A stretch of 64,000 nucleotides of DNA from Bacteroidota bacterium (GCA_018268015.1 JAFDXJ010000036.1:62001-126000); one strand, 5' to 3'. Counted from the stretch's first letter, positions 45,291 to 54,702 are shown. Translations and numbers: made by a program. The notes: a model not told the origin generated them from the letters alone.

Positions 45291-46976
45291 ATGTCAAAGC
45301 GTTTATTTCATAGTATCCTTTTTGCATGTATTGCAGTCATCATCGTATCCTGTACTTCATCTGTGCCAAAACAAGCCGCCTTTATTCCTAAAGATGCTTT
45401 CCTTGTTGCCGATTTCAATACAGCGAAGCTGGCCGAAAAATGTAAGAAAGGAAATATTAATTGGGATTCACTTTTCACCAATATGCTCAAGAATGCCGAT
45501 CCTGGGAAATCTGAAGAGATGAAAAAACAATTAGCCAAAATGTCTGAAGCCGGCATTGATTTTACGGATCATTTTTTTGTGTATGTAAAAATGAGCGGAT
45601 CCATGATGACCGGGCAGAGTACTACAACCGGTATTGTGGCAGGGATGAAAGATGCTTCAAAATTTGAAACATATATCAAATCTCAACAGGAAGTTTCACC
45701 TGTACAACAAAAAGATAATTATTCTTATACCATTTTGAATCATGAATTGGCCATAGGATGGAATAAGGAAGTAGCCATTCTGGTTTATGCTACTCCGCCT
45801 GAAGCTCGTGATGCATCCAAGGTGGCTCCAAATGATGGTCAGTCTTCAGTAGCTGCGCTTGATCAAATGATGCACCTGAAAAAAGAAGAAAGCGTGGTAT
45901 CTATTAATGATTTTACATCCCTCCTGAAAGAAAAAGCAGATATTTTATATTGGACAAATTCTGAAGGTGTGGTGAGTTCCATTCCTTTGGTAGGTATGAC
46001 CAAATTAGGTGATCTGTTTAAAGGTACACATACTGCTGGTGCCATCAATTTTGAAGATGGCAAAGCCGTAGCCACTGTCAAAGCTTACATGGGTAAGGAC
46101 CTCGCGGATATCCTTCAAAAATATCCATCCACAAAGGCAGACATGAACATGGTTACTCAATTCCCTTCCATGATTAATGGATATTTGTGTTTCTCATTCA
46201 ATCCAAAAGTTTTACAGGATATTATTAAATATGCAGGAATAGAATCTACCGCCAACCAATTTCTTGAACAGTCCGGAATTACACTGGAGGATATTACAAA
46301 AACATTCACCGGAGATATGGCTTTTATACTTTCGGATTATAGTATGAAAGAAAAAACCATTGATTTTGATGGTGAAAAAATTTCATATACTGCACCTGAA
46401 TTACATTACATTTTTAATGCAAAGATTGCAGATGCTGCATCCTATAACAAAATTGCAGCCGCCCTCACCACGAAAGGGTTTATGGAACAAGTGAATGGGC
46501 AATACTTACCAAAAGATTTACGCGGAAGCGGTTGGCTGATGAATGGAAAAAACCTGATAACAGGTAATAGTGATTCTATGGTGCAACAATATATTGCCGG
46601 CAAAGGAAATACATCCCTGCCGAAAGATTTTTTGAATGATGCGGATGGAAAACCTTTCTCTATGTTCATCAACATCAACCAATTTATTCAACAGGCTAAA
46701 ACCGATTCTTCTAATAGGGAAATGCTTTCCCTGGCAAAATCAACATTCAAAGATTTTCGCGCGACTACAGACAAGATGGAAGGAAATTCCATTACCAGCC
46801 ACATGGAATTATACACCATGAATGATAAGGAAAACAGCCTCGTTAGTTTGATTCATTATATGGCGGCCGCTGCGGTTGAGATGAAACATAAGATGGACGC
46901 CCTGGAAAGTGGTGGAATGGTGAGTATGGATTCCATGCAAGCGCCTATTGAGGATAGCATGATGAAGACGCCATAA
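45291..46976 (+). CDS. DUF4836 family lipoprotein
   Basis: Large Bacteroidota-specific lipoprotein of unknown function. The 561 residues start with a signal peptide and lipobox (IIVSC, Cys about 21), then the family's opening FIPKDAFLVADFNTAKLAEKCKKGNINWDSLF, a tandem-like alpha/beta layout, and repeated hydrophobic-polar blocks such as MTKLGDLFKGTHTAGAINFEDGKAVATVKAYMGKDL. It ends with a polar tail rich in Met and Ser. It is followed by an ABC ATPase and an FtsX-like permease in the same direction (47 bp and 15 bp gaps), a likely operon. The 275-bp stretch before it holds no gene that I can support. Confidence 0.82.
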   Translation: MSKRLFHSILFACIAVIIVSCTSSVPKQAAFIPKDAFLVADFNTAKLAEKCKKGNINWDSLFTNMLKNADPGKSEEMKKQLAKMSEAGIDFTDHFFVYVKMSGSMMTGQSTTTGIVAGMKDASKFETYIKSQQEVSPVQQKDNYSYTILNHELAIGWNKEVAILVYATPPEARDASKVAPNDGQSSVAALDQMMHLKKEESVVSINDFTSLLKEKADILYWTNSEGVVSSIPLVGMTKLGDLFKGTHTAGAINFEDGKAVATVKAYMGKDLADILQKYPSTKADMNMVTQFPSMINGYLCFSFNPKVLQDIIKYAGIESTANQFLEQSGITLEDITKTFTGDMAFILSDYSMKEKTIDFDGEKISYTAPELHYIFNAKIADAASYNKIAAALTTKGFMEQVNGQYLPKDLRGSGWLMNGKNLITGNSDSMVQQYIAGKGNTSLPKDFLNDADGKPFSMFININQFIQQAKTDSSNREMLSLAKSTFKDFRATTDKMEGNSITSHMELYTMNDKENSLVSLIHYMAAAAVEMKHKMDALESGGMVSMDSMQAPIEDSMMKTP

Positions 46977-47023
46977 AATATTTCCCAAAAAATACTTTCT
47001 TCTTTATCCGGGAGGAGCCGCGT

Positions 47024-47671
47024 ATGCAGATTGAATTAAAGAATTTATTGCCCATTCCTTTAAAAGAACAATTCTTACAAAGGCATTCTGATGTTTGGGG
47101 AAAAGACTTAAAATTATCAACCGGTGATTACATTAAATGCAAAGCGCCCAGTGGATCAGGCAAATCCACACTCGTACATATATTATATAAATTGCGCAAG
47201 GATTATGAAGGGGATGTTTTTTGGGATCATGAAAATGTAAAAAATATTGACGCACAGAAACTGGCCGGTTTTCGACAACAAACCTTTAGCATTGTTTTCC
47301 AGGATCTCCGGCTTTTCCCACACCTAAGCGCTTTCGAAAACATTCAACTCAACCGGGTTCTTCAAAAACCTTTTTATGAAGAAAGCAACATTTATGAAAT
47401 GGCTGACCGGCTTGGTGTTCGTTCCATTCTTTCACAAGCGGCGGGCATCTGTAGTTATGGAGAACAGCAACGTATAGCCATCATCCGTGCGCTCATTCAA
47501 CCTTTTTCATGGTTAATAATGGATGAGCCTTTCAGTCATTTAGATCAACAAAATATTAGTAAAGCGTCATCCTTGATCCGGGAAGAATGTATAAAAAGAT
47601 CTGCCGGCTTTATTTTAACGGATCTGGAAGATGATCAACATTTTAATTATTCAAAAAAACTGGACTTATAA
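47024..47671 (+). CDS. Divergent ABC transporter ATPase
   Basis: A 215-residue nucleotide-binding subunit, probably paired with the FtsX-like permease 15 bp downstream. Walker A is intact (PSGSGKST, 42-49), as are the Q-loop (SIVFQDLRLFPHL) and Walker B with catalytic Glu (WLIMDEPF, 163-170). But the signature reads CSYGEQQR (143-150) instead of LSGGQ-QR, and where the H-loop histidine is expected the sequence is ILTDLEDD (Asp200). It may hydrolyse ATP poorly. The rest matches LolD-type subunits in length. The DUF4836 gene lies 47 bp upstream. Confidence 0.85.
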   Translation: MQIELKNLLPIPLKEQFLQRHSDVWGKDLKLSTGDYIKCKAPSGSGKSTLVHILYKLRKDYEGDVFWDHENVKNIDAQKLAGFRQQTFSIVFQDLRLFPHLSAFENIQLNRVLQKPFYEESNIYEMADRLGVRSILSQAAGICSYGEQQRIAIIRALIQPFSWLIMDEPFSHLDQQNISKASSLIREECIKRSAGFILTDLEDDQHFNYSKKLDL

Positions 47672-47686
47672 GCAGGAAAATGTGGT

Positions 47687-48874
47687 ATGCTAAATGATCT
47701 TTTAAAAAAATTAATTAAAACAGGTACCGGCCGTTTTCGTTTTATCATGGCCACAGCAGGCATGTCTGTTGCCATGCTGTTGATCTTATTATCCATGCAG
47801 TTACAAAGTAATTATCAAGAACTTCTATATGGAAAAACAAATCAGGATAGTATTGCTAATTTTTTGCTGATCAATAAAGTTGTTACAAATGAAACCATAG
47901 GAGCAACAAGTCTTAGTGAAGATGAAATCAGTGACTTAAAAAAACAACCCTTTGTGGAAGCAATAGGTGTACTTACGCCCAGTCGTTTTAAGATTTCAGC
48001 ACAAAGCGTCAGCAATCAAATCCCTTTTTATACGGATCTTTTTTTTGAAAGTGTTCCTGATGCATTTTTAGATATTCAAACCAAAGATTGGAACTGGAAT
48101 GAACAATCCAATTTTATTCCAATGATCATCCCCAATAGTTTTTTGGATATGTATAATTTCGGCTTTGCCACTTCCCGCAGTTTGCCACAACTGAGCCAGG
48201 ACCTGGTAAAAAATTTACCTATTCAAATTAATATCAGGTCTGCCGACGGCCGGGTTGATTACTATGGAAAAGTAGTTGGCTTTAGCGACAGAATTTCCTC
48301 CATATTGGTTCCGCAATCCTTTATGGATTGGGCTAATGCAAAATATGGTGAAGGTAGTACGGGCCTTCCATCCCGGGTAGTTATTAAAACCAATGATCCC
48401 GGGAATCCCCGGTTAACGGATTATTTACAAGCACATGGGCTTACCACAGATAAGGATAAGACAAGGTTTAGCAAATACCGGGAAGTCATTTCAGTGGTTG
48501 TAAATATTTCCTGGATAACGGGCGCAATTCTATTTTTATTTGCCTTATTGGTATTCACATTATTCATCCAATTAACCATTGCATCCTGTAAAGATGAAAT
48601 TCATTTACTTCTTACTTTAGGTGCATCGCCTAAACAATTACGGCAATTTTTAATGCGACATTTTTTCCCTGTAAATTTTATCATTATCGCGCTGGCATTA
48701 ATTCTCTTATCCTTGATACAATATTTTGCAGCCAATGCCATCAGCGTTCAACATATTTATATCAGCCATTTTATTTCAATTTATACTATTCTGGCTGCGC
48801 TACTTTTATTAATAATACTCTGGTTTGTAAATAGCCAACAAATTAATCAACATTTAAGGTCAGGAATGGGATGA
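47687..48874 (+). CDS. FtsX-like ABC permease
   Basis: A 395-residue inner-membrane protein with the MacB/LolC layout: transmembrane helix near the N-terminus (about 17-38, GRFRFIMATAGMSVAMLLILL), a large periplasmic domain (about 40-270), and three helices at the end (about 271-297, 320-342, 355-383) with GASPKQLRQFLMRHF, the typical FtsX coupling segment. Cotranscribed with the divergent ATPase. Its substrate is unknown; the DUF4836 lipoprotein upstream is the only candidate partner in view. Confidence 0.85.
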   Translation: MLNDLLKKLIKTGTGRFRFIMATAGMSVAMLLILLSMQLQSNYQELLYGKTNQDSIANFLLINKVVTNETIGATSLSEDEISDLKKQPFVEAIGVLTPSRFKISAQSVSNQIPFYTDLFFESVPDAFLDIQTKDWNWNEQSNFIPMIIPNSFLDMYNFGFATSRSLPQLSQDLVKNLPIQINIRSADGRVDYYGKVVGFSDRISSILVPQSFMDWANAKYGEGSTGLPSRVVIKTNDPGNPRLTDYLQAHGLTTDKDKTRFSKYREVISVVVNISWITGAILFLFALLVFTLFIQLTIASCKDEIHLLLTLGASPKQLRQFLMRHFFPVNFIIIALALILLSLIQYFAANAISVQHIYISHFISIYTILAALLLLIILWFVNSQQINQHLRSGMG

Positions 48875-48925
48875 TAAAATGGAGTCTTAGAAGAAGTTTC
48901 TTCAATAAATTGTGTTCTTTGATTT

Positions 48926-50086
48926 TTAATCTCTTTCCATGGCTCTTAACCATCTTTCAGGAATTTCATTTTGAGTTGATAAAAGGTAATCATGATGGCT
49001 ACAGGCTATGAATCTGCCATTGGGCATTTTCATCCACCATCTGCCGGTTCGTTTGCTTTGAATAAAAAGGCTTTCCATCTCTGAAAATGCAATTTTATAT
49101 TCATTAAATTCTGTGAAATTTCCTAAGGCAGATTCTTGTTTACTTTTTTCAATACCATCAATATAATACCAAAGCATCTGGCTTATTTGCTTTGCTGTAA
49201 GGCCATGTAAATCCTCATCAGCGTTAAACCCATATATACCCAGAGTGGTCAGTTCGGGACTCATACCGGCATACTGCATCAACATACAGGCTTCTTCTCC
49301 ATTAAATCCATTTGGTGAAAACCGGTTCGCCGGCGCATAGCTATAAGCTAATGCGGATATATCAAAACTGAGCATCGCGGCATTGCGAATTACAGGTTCC
49401 ATTTCTTCAATATTCTCTTTCACCTTTCCGAGGCGATAGCAATCAAAGCGTAATTTATCAATGGTTTCCAGCATACCCGGATGAACATAATAACTTTGAA
49501 AACCAATATGATTATAATGCCTCACAAAATTGGGCTCCGAGGTAAGCACCTTCATTAAAAAATTTTCTGCCGGGGCCGGATGCTCCATATCAATATTGAT
49601 CTTTGCATCAACATTAACCATTTCAATAATTTTTTCTTCCCTGGCATAAACCTCGTATTGCGGGATCGTGAGATCATGAGAGCCTCCCAGGATGACAACC
49701 CTTTTGCCATGTTTTAATAATTCTGAAATGACTGTTTGCAAGGCCACATAGGTATCCTGTATGGTTGCTCCCTTTTTGATATTCCCCACATCAGCCATTT
49801 GTACTTCTTCATGCCATTGGTATAAAGGATAGAATGCTTTGCGAACAGCATTCGGTGCATCATTGCTGAAAGTTCCGCCTACATCTCCCCGTGATTCACC
49901 ACAACCAAGGAAAATAATATCCACCTGCTCAATATCAGGAAAAGAATCGCTATAAATCTGAACCGAATTTCCCCATTGATTTTTCCTCAACCCATCATCC
50001 TCCCTATTTTGCAACAGGAATACAGGATCTAAAAAATCAATAATCGTATCAAGGGAATGAAAAGGCATAAAATCTATTTTGAGCAA
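48926..50086 (-). CDS. Arginase/formimidoylglutamase-fold protein with altered metal site
   Basis: Ureohydrolase-superfamily fold of 386 residues, usually annotated as formimidoylglutamase or arginase in Bacteroidota. The GGSHD motif is intact (134-138), giving one metal His. But the second motif, DAHxD in true arginases, reads DAKIN (160-164), losing the His and second Asp, and the third, SFDIDxxDP, reads SFDISALA (240-247), keeping Asp242 but not the next Asp. The binuclear Mn centre is therefore unlikely to form as in known enzymes. Monocistronic; its start faces the divergent batD-like gene. Fold certain, activity doubtful. Confidence 0.83.
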   Translation of the reverse strand: MLKIDFMPFHSLDTIIDFLDPVFLLQNREDDGLRKNQWGNSVQIYSDSFPDIEQVDIIFLGCGESRGDVGGTFSNDAPNAVRKAFYPLYQWHEEVQMADVGNIKKGATIQDTYVALQTVISELLKHGKRVVILGGSHDLTIPQYEVYAREEKIIEMVNVDAKINIDMEHPAPAENFLMKVLTSEPNFVRHYNHIGFQSYYVHPGMLETIDKLRFDCYRLGKVKENIEEMEPVIRNAAMLSFDISALAYSYAPANRFSPNGFNGEEACMLMQYAGMSPELTTLGIYGFNADEDLHGLTAKQISQMLWYYIDGIEKSKQESALGNFTEFNEYKIAFSEMESLFIQSKRTGRWWMKMPNGRFIACSHHDYLLSTQNEIPERWLRAMERD

Positions 50087-50206
50087 ACTTAGGTTTATTT
50101 GATAAAATGAAATGCATTTAAAATAAACCCTTTTGGCCTCATGAAAAAAATATTCTTTTAACCCATCCTTAACCGGTTATGGGAGACATTTTTTTCTGAA
50201 TGCAAT

Positions 50207-50214
50207 TATATTTG
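50207..50214 (+). promoter_or_regulatory. -7 promoter element for the BatD-like gene
   Basis: TATATTTG fits TAnnTTTG exactly and ends 6 bp before the ATG at 50221. No clear -33 element. Implies a leaderless or nearly leaderless mRNA. Confidence 0.5.
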
Positions 50215-50220
50215 TGGTAC

Positions 50221-51630
50221 ATGCGTTCCTTTCAAAAAAACTTTTTTTTATTTCTTATTTGTCTGTTTCATGCCCTTTATATTGATGCACAAGTAACGCT
50301 GGATGATCCCTTATTAAAGATCCCACAACTACAACCAAATGAAAAGCCGGGAGACCTCATTGCCAGGAATATTTTTATCCAGGTACAAAGCAGCAGCAAT
50401 TCGGTATTTACTGGAGAACCGGTGCTGGTGACTTATAAATTATTCACTGCTTTAAATAGTCAAAGTCGTGTAACTCAACAGCCTTCATTTTCCGGTTGCA
50501 GTGTACTGGAATTACCTATAGATAAGGAGCCGGATGAAGAGGTGATACAAGGGAAAAAATACCATGTATTTACTATTCGAAAAGTATTGTTGATACCTTT
50601 GCAGGCTGGCGAATTAATTTTGGGAAAAGCGGAGGTAGATAACATTGTTGCAATCACCAAAACAGAGAACTTAATGGATGCACAGAATTATCATACCAGC
50701 ACTTCCAATAATTTACAAACCCTATTGGTAAAAGCATTGCCGGCAGATGGCAAGCCTACCAATTTTCAAATGCTGGTCGGTAATTATTCGATGAGTGCTT
50801 CTGTGCAAAAAGATACTTTTCAGGTTGGCGAAAATGCCACTTTAAAAATAACCATTTCAGGGCAGGGAAATATTCGGGGAATACCAAGCCCCTTTATTCA
50901 GTGGCCTGAAAATACGGAACATTTTGATGGCTCGGATACACAACAGGCAGACCTCTATTCTTTCCCCATTAAAGGCTTTAAACAATTTGAAATTCCTTTT
51001 ATCGGGAAAAAAATAGGGCAAACATTCATTCCGCCTATACAACTTTATTTTTTTGACCCGGTAACGGTTTCTTACAAAAAAGTTCAAACAGATAGTATCC
51101 CGATCATCTTTACAAAAGCCATTTCTCCGCTAACTCCCTCCAATGAAAAGGATAAAACATCTTTAAGCAATATCCCTTATTTAGTACTTATTCCCATAAT
51201 CCTATTGATTATTTTCCTTGTCATCCTGATTCCGGTTTGGATGCAGAAAAAAAAGTTGCAAAATGACAGGGCCATCGTTAATGAAAAAAAGCCGGTGGAG
51301 GCTCTTCCGGAAAACTTATATGTGCGCTTGAATAAATTGGCAGGAATAGAAAAAGACAAGGATTATTTTCTTGCCATAAAATCCTTGCTGGTAGTAGCTT
51401 TACAGGCCATGACCGGAATGGAAAGCACTTTGGAATATTCTCTGATTAGCGCCCTGGAAAAAATTCCGGGAGAAATGGAAAATGCAATTAAAAGCAAGAT
51501 GATCTTTGATACCTGTAATCGTCAGCTATTTGCACAGGAGGAAAATAATCATTTGCGAGAAGAGGTTTATTTTGAAATGGCCTCTTTATTAAAAAGCTTT
51601 GATTTGAAAAAGGCCACATTCACTCAATGA
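50221..51630 (+). CDS. BatD-like protein
   Basis: Bacteroides aerotolerance (Bat) operons include BatD, a periplasmic-exposed, membrane-anchored beta-rich protein. This 469-residue protein has a signal peptide (about 1-23, ending LYIDAQ), several Ig-like beta domains (FIQVQSSSNSVFTGEPVLVTYKLFTALNSQSRVTQQPSFSGCSVLEL; GNYSMSASVQKDTFQVGENATLKITISGQGNI), a transmembrane helix at about 323-343, and a C-terminal cytosolic helical part to 469. ATG 50221 rather than an in-frame ATG 21 bp earlier, because the promoter element lies between them. No BatA, B, C or E genes are adjacent. Overlaps the convergent response regulator by 11 bp. Confidence 0.82.
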   Translation: MRSFQKNFFLFLICLFHALYIDAQVTLDDPLLKIPQLQPNEKPGDLIARNIFIQVQSSSNSVFTGEPVLVTYKLFTALNSQSRVTQQPSFSGCSVLELPIDKEPDEEVIQGKKYHVFTIRKVLLIPLQAGELILGKAEVDNIVAITKTENLMDAQNYHTSTSNNLQTLLVKALPADGKPTNFQMLVGNYSMSASVQKDTFQVGENATLKITISGQGNIRGIPSPFIQWPENTEHFDGSDTQQADLYSFPIKGFKQFEIPFIGKKIGQTFIPPIQLYFFDPVTVSYKKVQTDSIPIIFTKAISPLTPSNEKDKTSLSNIPYLVLIPIILLIIFLVILIPVWMQKKKLQNDRAIVNEKKPVEALPENLYVRLNKLAGIEKDKDYFLAIKSLLVVALQAMTGMESTLEYSLISALEKIPGEMENAIKSKMIFDTCNRQLFAQEENNHLREEVYFEMASLLKSFDLKKATFTQ

Positions 51631-52327
51631 ATTTGTAACCCATTCCACGTATGGAGAGAAAATGTTTTGGATTCCGTGAATCCTTTTCAAAATATTTCCT
51701 GAAGTTTAAAATGAAATTATCAATTGTTCGAGTATGCGGATAAACCTGGTAACCCCATACCATTTGCAATATTTTTTCCCGCGTAACTACTTCTCCTTTA
51801 TTTTCAACAAACAATTTCAATAACATGGTTTCTTTCTTACTCAATTCAATTTCCTTTCCTTCCTCAATGGTTGCAAGTTGTGCTTTGAAATCAATTCGAT
51901 ACTCGTCAAACTCATAAATATCACCGGTAAATTCTTTTTCCCGGATTCGTTTATTTTTTTGGATTAGTTTTTCGACACGCAGTAAAAGTTCATCCAGGTT
52001 AAACGGTTTTACCAAATAATCATCTGCACCTTTACGCAGGCCAAGTACACGGTCTTTACTTTCATTTTTAGCGCTTACAATTAAAATGGGTACTTCATTT
52101 TGTTTAAGCCGAATATTCTCTGTAACACTGATTCCATCCAGTTCCGGCAACATGATATCCAAAACAATCAGGTCAAAATATTCTTCCTGTACAGCTTTCA
52201 ACGCTTCATTACCGGTAAAGGCAGAAGTAACGGAATAGCCATTAAACTCTAAGTTTAATTTAAGTGTAGCATGAAGGTTTTCTTCATCTTCTACCAATAA
52301 TATATTTCCATTTGTTTGTTGTTCCAT
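51620..52327 (-). CDS. OmpR-family response regulator
   Basis: A 235-residue transcription regulator: receiver domain (about 8-122) with ILLVEDEE, phosphoacceptor Asp57 in LIVLDIMLPELDG and VKPFNLDELL; then a winged helix-turn-helix DNA-binding domain (about 130-235) with LSKKETMLLKLFVENKGEVVTREKILQMVWG and VRGMGYKF-like end (SIRGMGYKF). It is encoded with the kinase at 52327-53325 (overlap of 1 bp) and is its cognate partner by context. Its 3' end overlaps the BatD-like gene. Resembles the RprY family of Bacteroides. Confidence 0.93.
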   Translation of the reverse strand: MEQQTNGNILLVEDEENLHATLKLNLEFNGYSVTSAFTGNEALKAVQEEYFDLIVLDIMLPELDGISVTENIRLKQNEVPILIVSAKNESKDRVLGLRKGADDYLVKPFNLDELLLRVEKLIQKNKRIREKEFTGDIYEFDEYRIDFKAQLATIEEGKEIELSKKETMLLKLFVENKGEVVTREKILQMVWGYQVYPHTRTIDNFILNFRKYFEKDSRNPKHFLSIRGMGYKFIE

Positions 52328-53325
52328 TATTTAAGCAAAGGCAAAATTATAGTAAAAATGGTGCCATTGGCCTTATGATCCTGTACCATTATTTTTCCAT
52401 TAAATCCTTGAATAATTTTTTTACACAAATATAAACCCAGCCCGGTACCTTTTGTATTTCTAGTAGCCTCATTGCCAATGCGGTAAAATTTTTCAAAAAT
52501 TAATTTTTTTTCTATATCAGGTATGCCAATCCCTTCATCTTTAACAGAAAGTTGGGCATTGCCCTGAATGTTTGTCAATTCAATTTCTATCGGGCTATTC
52601 TGTGGTGAATATTTGATCGCATTACTCAACAAGTTATTTAAGACTAACTTCAATAAAACAGGTTCTGCTAAGACAAAAATATTTTCATCCAGGTGTTGTA
52701 TAAATGATCTCTTGCCGCCACCCAATTCATTCAAACGAGAGATGTATTCCTGCAAAGTATCCTGCACCAGTTGGGTAAGATGGATTTCTTCTCTTGATTT
52801 TTTAAAACTTCCCGATTCAAGCCGGGATGCTGCCAGGATATTATCTGTGAGTTCATTTAATCTCTGATTCTCACGTAAAGACATGGCCAATATATTTTTT
52901 TTACACTGATCATCCAGGTCATATTTCTGCATCGTCTCCAGGTTAAGCTGCAAAATGGCAATAGGCGTTTTGAGTTCATGAGTCACGGCCATCATAAAAT
53001 TATTCTGTAATTCTGATAGTCGAAATTGCCTTCGGACTGCACGAAATACGAATATGGCACCCAGCACAATCACCAGCAGGAAGGTAATGCCTTCCCCCAG
53101 GTATTGGGTATTTTTGATATCAAATTCTTTTTGAAAACGAAGTTGATTTTGCTGAAAGCCCGGTTGGGCAGCGTCCATTTGCGCAAGCTTATATCCATAC
53201 ATTTCCGTGTTCTGATTGCGTAATTCTATATACCACCAGGTAAGGGCTGCAACCATGTATAGGAACATCAACCAGAAGACTACTGAAATAAAAATAAATC
53301 CTGGTTTTTTGTTAGGCCTCTTCAT
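52327..53325 (-). CDS. Membrane sensor histidine kinase
   Basis: A 332-residue kinase with two transmembrane helices (about 9-31 and 77-95) around a short periplasmic segment of about 45 residues, then HisKA with VTHELKTPIAILQL (His116) and an ATPase domain with LLSNAIKYSP, VKDEGIGIP and TGLGLYLCKKII (N, G1, G2 boxes). The small sensor loop suggests intramembrane or accessory-protein sensing. It lies 22 bp after gldH and overlaps the response regulator by one base, so yicC, gldH, kinase and regulator look like one operon. Confidence 0.92.
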   Translation of the reverse strand: MKRPNKKPGFIFISVVFWLMFLYMVAALTWWYIELRNQNTEMYGYKLAQMDAAQPGFQQNQLRFQKEFDIKNTQYLGEGITFLLVIVLGAIFVFRAVRRQFRLSELQNNFMMAVTHELKTPIAILQLNLETMQKYDLDDQCKKNILAMSLRENQRLNELTDNILAASRLESGSFKKSREEIHLTQLVQDTLQEYISRLNELGGGKRSFIQHLDENIFVLAEPVLLKLVLNNLLSNAIKYSPQNSPIEIELTNIQGNAQLSVKDEGIGIPDIEKKLIFEKFYRIGNEATRNTKGTGLGLYLCKKIIQGFNGKIMVQDHKANGTIFTIILPLLK

Positions 53326-53347
53326 GATGCTTAAGAATCAGTAATGA

Positions 53348-53830
53348 TTATTGAATATTCTTTTCTATCCTTATGCCCGCATTCATCATTTCCTGTAAGG
53401 GGTCTTCCCGCATAATCTGTTGTAGCGTAAATGTATATTCACCTTCTTTAAGTTTAACAGGGAAAGGATTTATTTGTATTCTATGTTCAATAATATCATC
53501 GAAATAAGTTCCCAGCCAGCCTTGTGAATTATTCGCGAGCTTTAAGTTGAGTTGTTGAGATGTCGTAGTATCAGCAGGCGCTTTAGTAGAAATATTCACC
53601 CATATATTATTGAAATGATATGCTCCGGTATGACGGATTACCGCAAAAATATTATAAAATGCAGCAGTATCTGTATTGATAAAATGAGCCGTCACTTTTT
53701 CAGAAGTAGGCCAGTTGTGTTTTGGAAAGGGTGTTGTATATTCATAAGCATTGAAAGAATGGCATCCGGTAAAAACGATTAGGGAGAAATAGATGACACA
53801 GATTTTCAAAGAGGAATAAAGTAGTCTCAT
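53348..53830 (-). CDS. gldH: Gliding motility lipoprotein GldH
   Basis: GldH is a lipoprotein needed for gliding motility and linked to the type IX secretion system in Bacteroidota. The 160 residues have a lipoprotein signal peptide with lipobox FTGC (Cys about 23), then SFNAYEYTTPFPKHNWPTSEKVTAHFINTDTAAFYNIFAVIRHTGAYHFNNIWVNI, the recognisable GldH pattern, and end EMMNAGIRIEKNIQ. It overlaps yicC by 4 bp. Many gldH-carrying species are not visibly motile, so motility is not implied by this gene alone. Confidence 0.88.
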   Translation of the reverse strand: MRLLYSSLKICVIYFSLIVFTGCHSFNAYEYTTPFPKHNWPTSEKVTAHFINTDTAAFYNIFAVIRHTGAYHFNNIWVNISTKAPADTTTSQQLNLKLANNSQGWLGTYFDDIIEHRIQINPFPVKLKEGEYTFTLQQIMREDPLQEMMNAGIRIEKNIQ

Positions 53831-54702
53831 AAGATATTCAAAATTTGTTCTTTGGCTTTTTCCAATTCATCTTTCATCAACACCACACATTTTTGTATAG
53901 ATGAATCATAGGCTTTGGAACCCGTTGTATTTATTTCGCGCCCGATTTCCTGAAGGATAAAAGATAATTTCCTTCCTTTAGAAATTTCTGAATCAGCTAA
54001 TACTTCCCGGAAATAATCGCAATGATTTTTTAAACGTACTTGTTCTTCGCTGATATCTATTTTTTCGATATAATAGATGAGCTCCTGTTCCAGCCGATTT
54101 TTGTCATAATTATTTTTACCAATATTTTCATCCAGCGCCTTCATCATACTTTCCCTGATCTTTTCTCTTCTTACCGGTTCCAGTGATGCCAATTCACATT
54201 GCAGTTTTTCAATATTCTGAATACGCAAGAGCAAGTCATCTTCAATGGATTTGCCTTCATCTTTCCGGTAATTATTCAATAAATCAATGGCTTCTTCTAA
54301 TGCTTTTTTACAAATAGCCCATTCGGCTTCTGAAAGAGAATCAGTGATAGGTGAAAAGATTTCCGGGAAGCGCAACAAAGTGCTAAAAATGCCGTCCATA
54401 TTGGCATGTAGCTCATCTGCTGTTTGCATAATGGAGGTATAATAAGATTTTAGAAGATCGTGATTGATACCGATTTGTTTTAAGGATCCATTCAGTTTAG
54501 AAGAAATCGTGCATTCCACACTTCCACGCAATAGGCCACTATTGAGGATACTCCTTATCTCAAATTCATTCGGTTTTAAAAAAGGAGGGATGGAAAGCCT
54601 AAGGTCATATTGCTTGCCATTTAATGAGCGGATCTCCACAATAAAATTCTTTTGCTGAATATTTGCTTCGGCTCTACCAAAACCGGTCATAGAGTATATC
54701 AT
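53827..54702 (-). CDS. yicC: YicC/YloC family endoribonuclease
   Basis: YicC proteins are endoribonucleases involved in RNA turnover, with links to stress and stationary phase. The 291 residues show the family N-terminus MIYSMTGFGRAEA, IEIRSLNGKQYDLRLSIP-like sequence (VEIRSLNGKQYDLRLSIPPFL), a central helical region, and the C-terminal GRKLSFILQEIGREINTTGSKA, all expected. It is the first gene of the yicC-gldH-kinase-regulator operon, with 105 bp to the divergent ligA. Confidence 0.92.
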   Translation of the reverse strand: MIYSMTGFGRAEANIQQKNFIVEIRSLNGKQYDLRLSIPPFLKPNEFEIRSILNSGLLRGSVECTISSKLNGSLKQIGINHDLLKSYYTSIMQTADELHANMDGIFSTLLRFPEIFSPITDSLSEAEWAICKKALEEAIDLLNNYRKDEGKSIEDDLLLRIQNIEKLQCELASLEPVRREKIRESMMKALDENIGKNNYDKNRLEQELIYYIEKIDISEEQVRLKNHCDYFREVLADSEISKGRKLSFILQEIGREINTTGSKAYDSSIQKCVVLMKDELEKAKEQILNIL

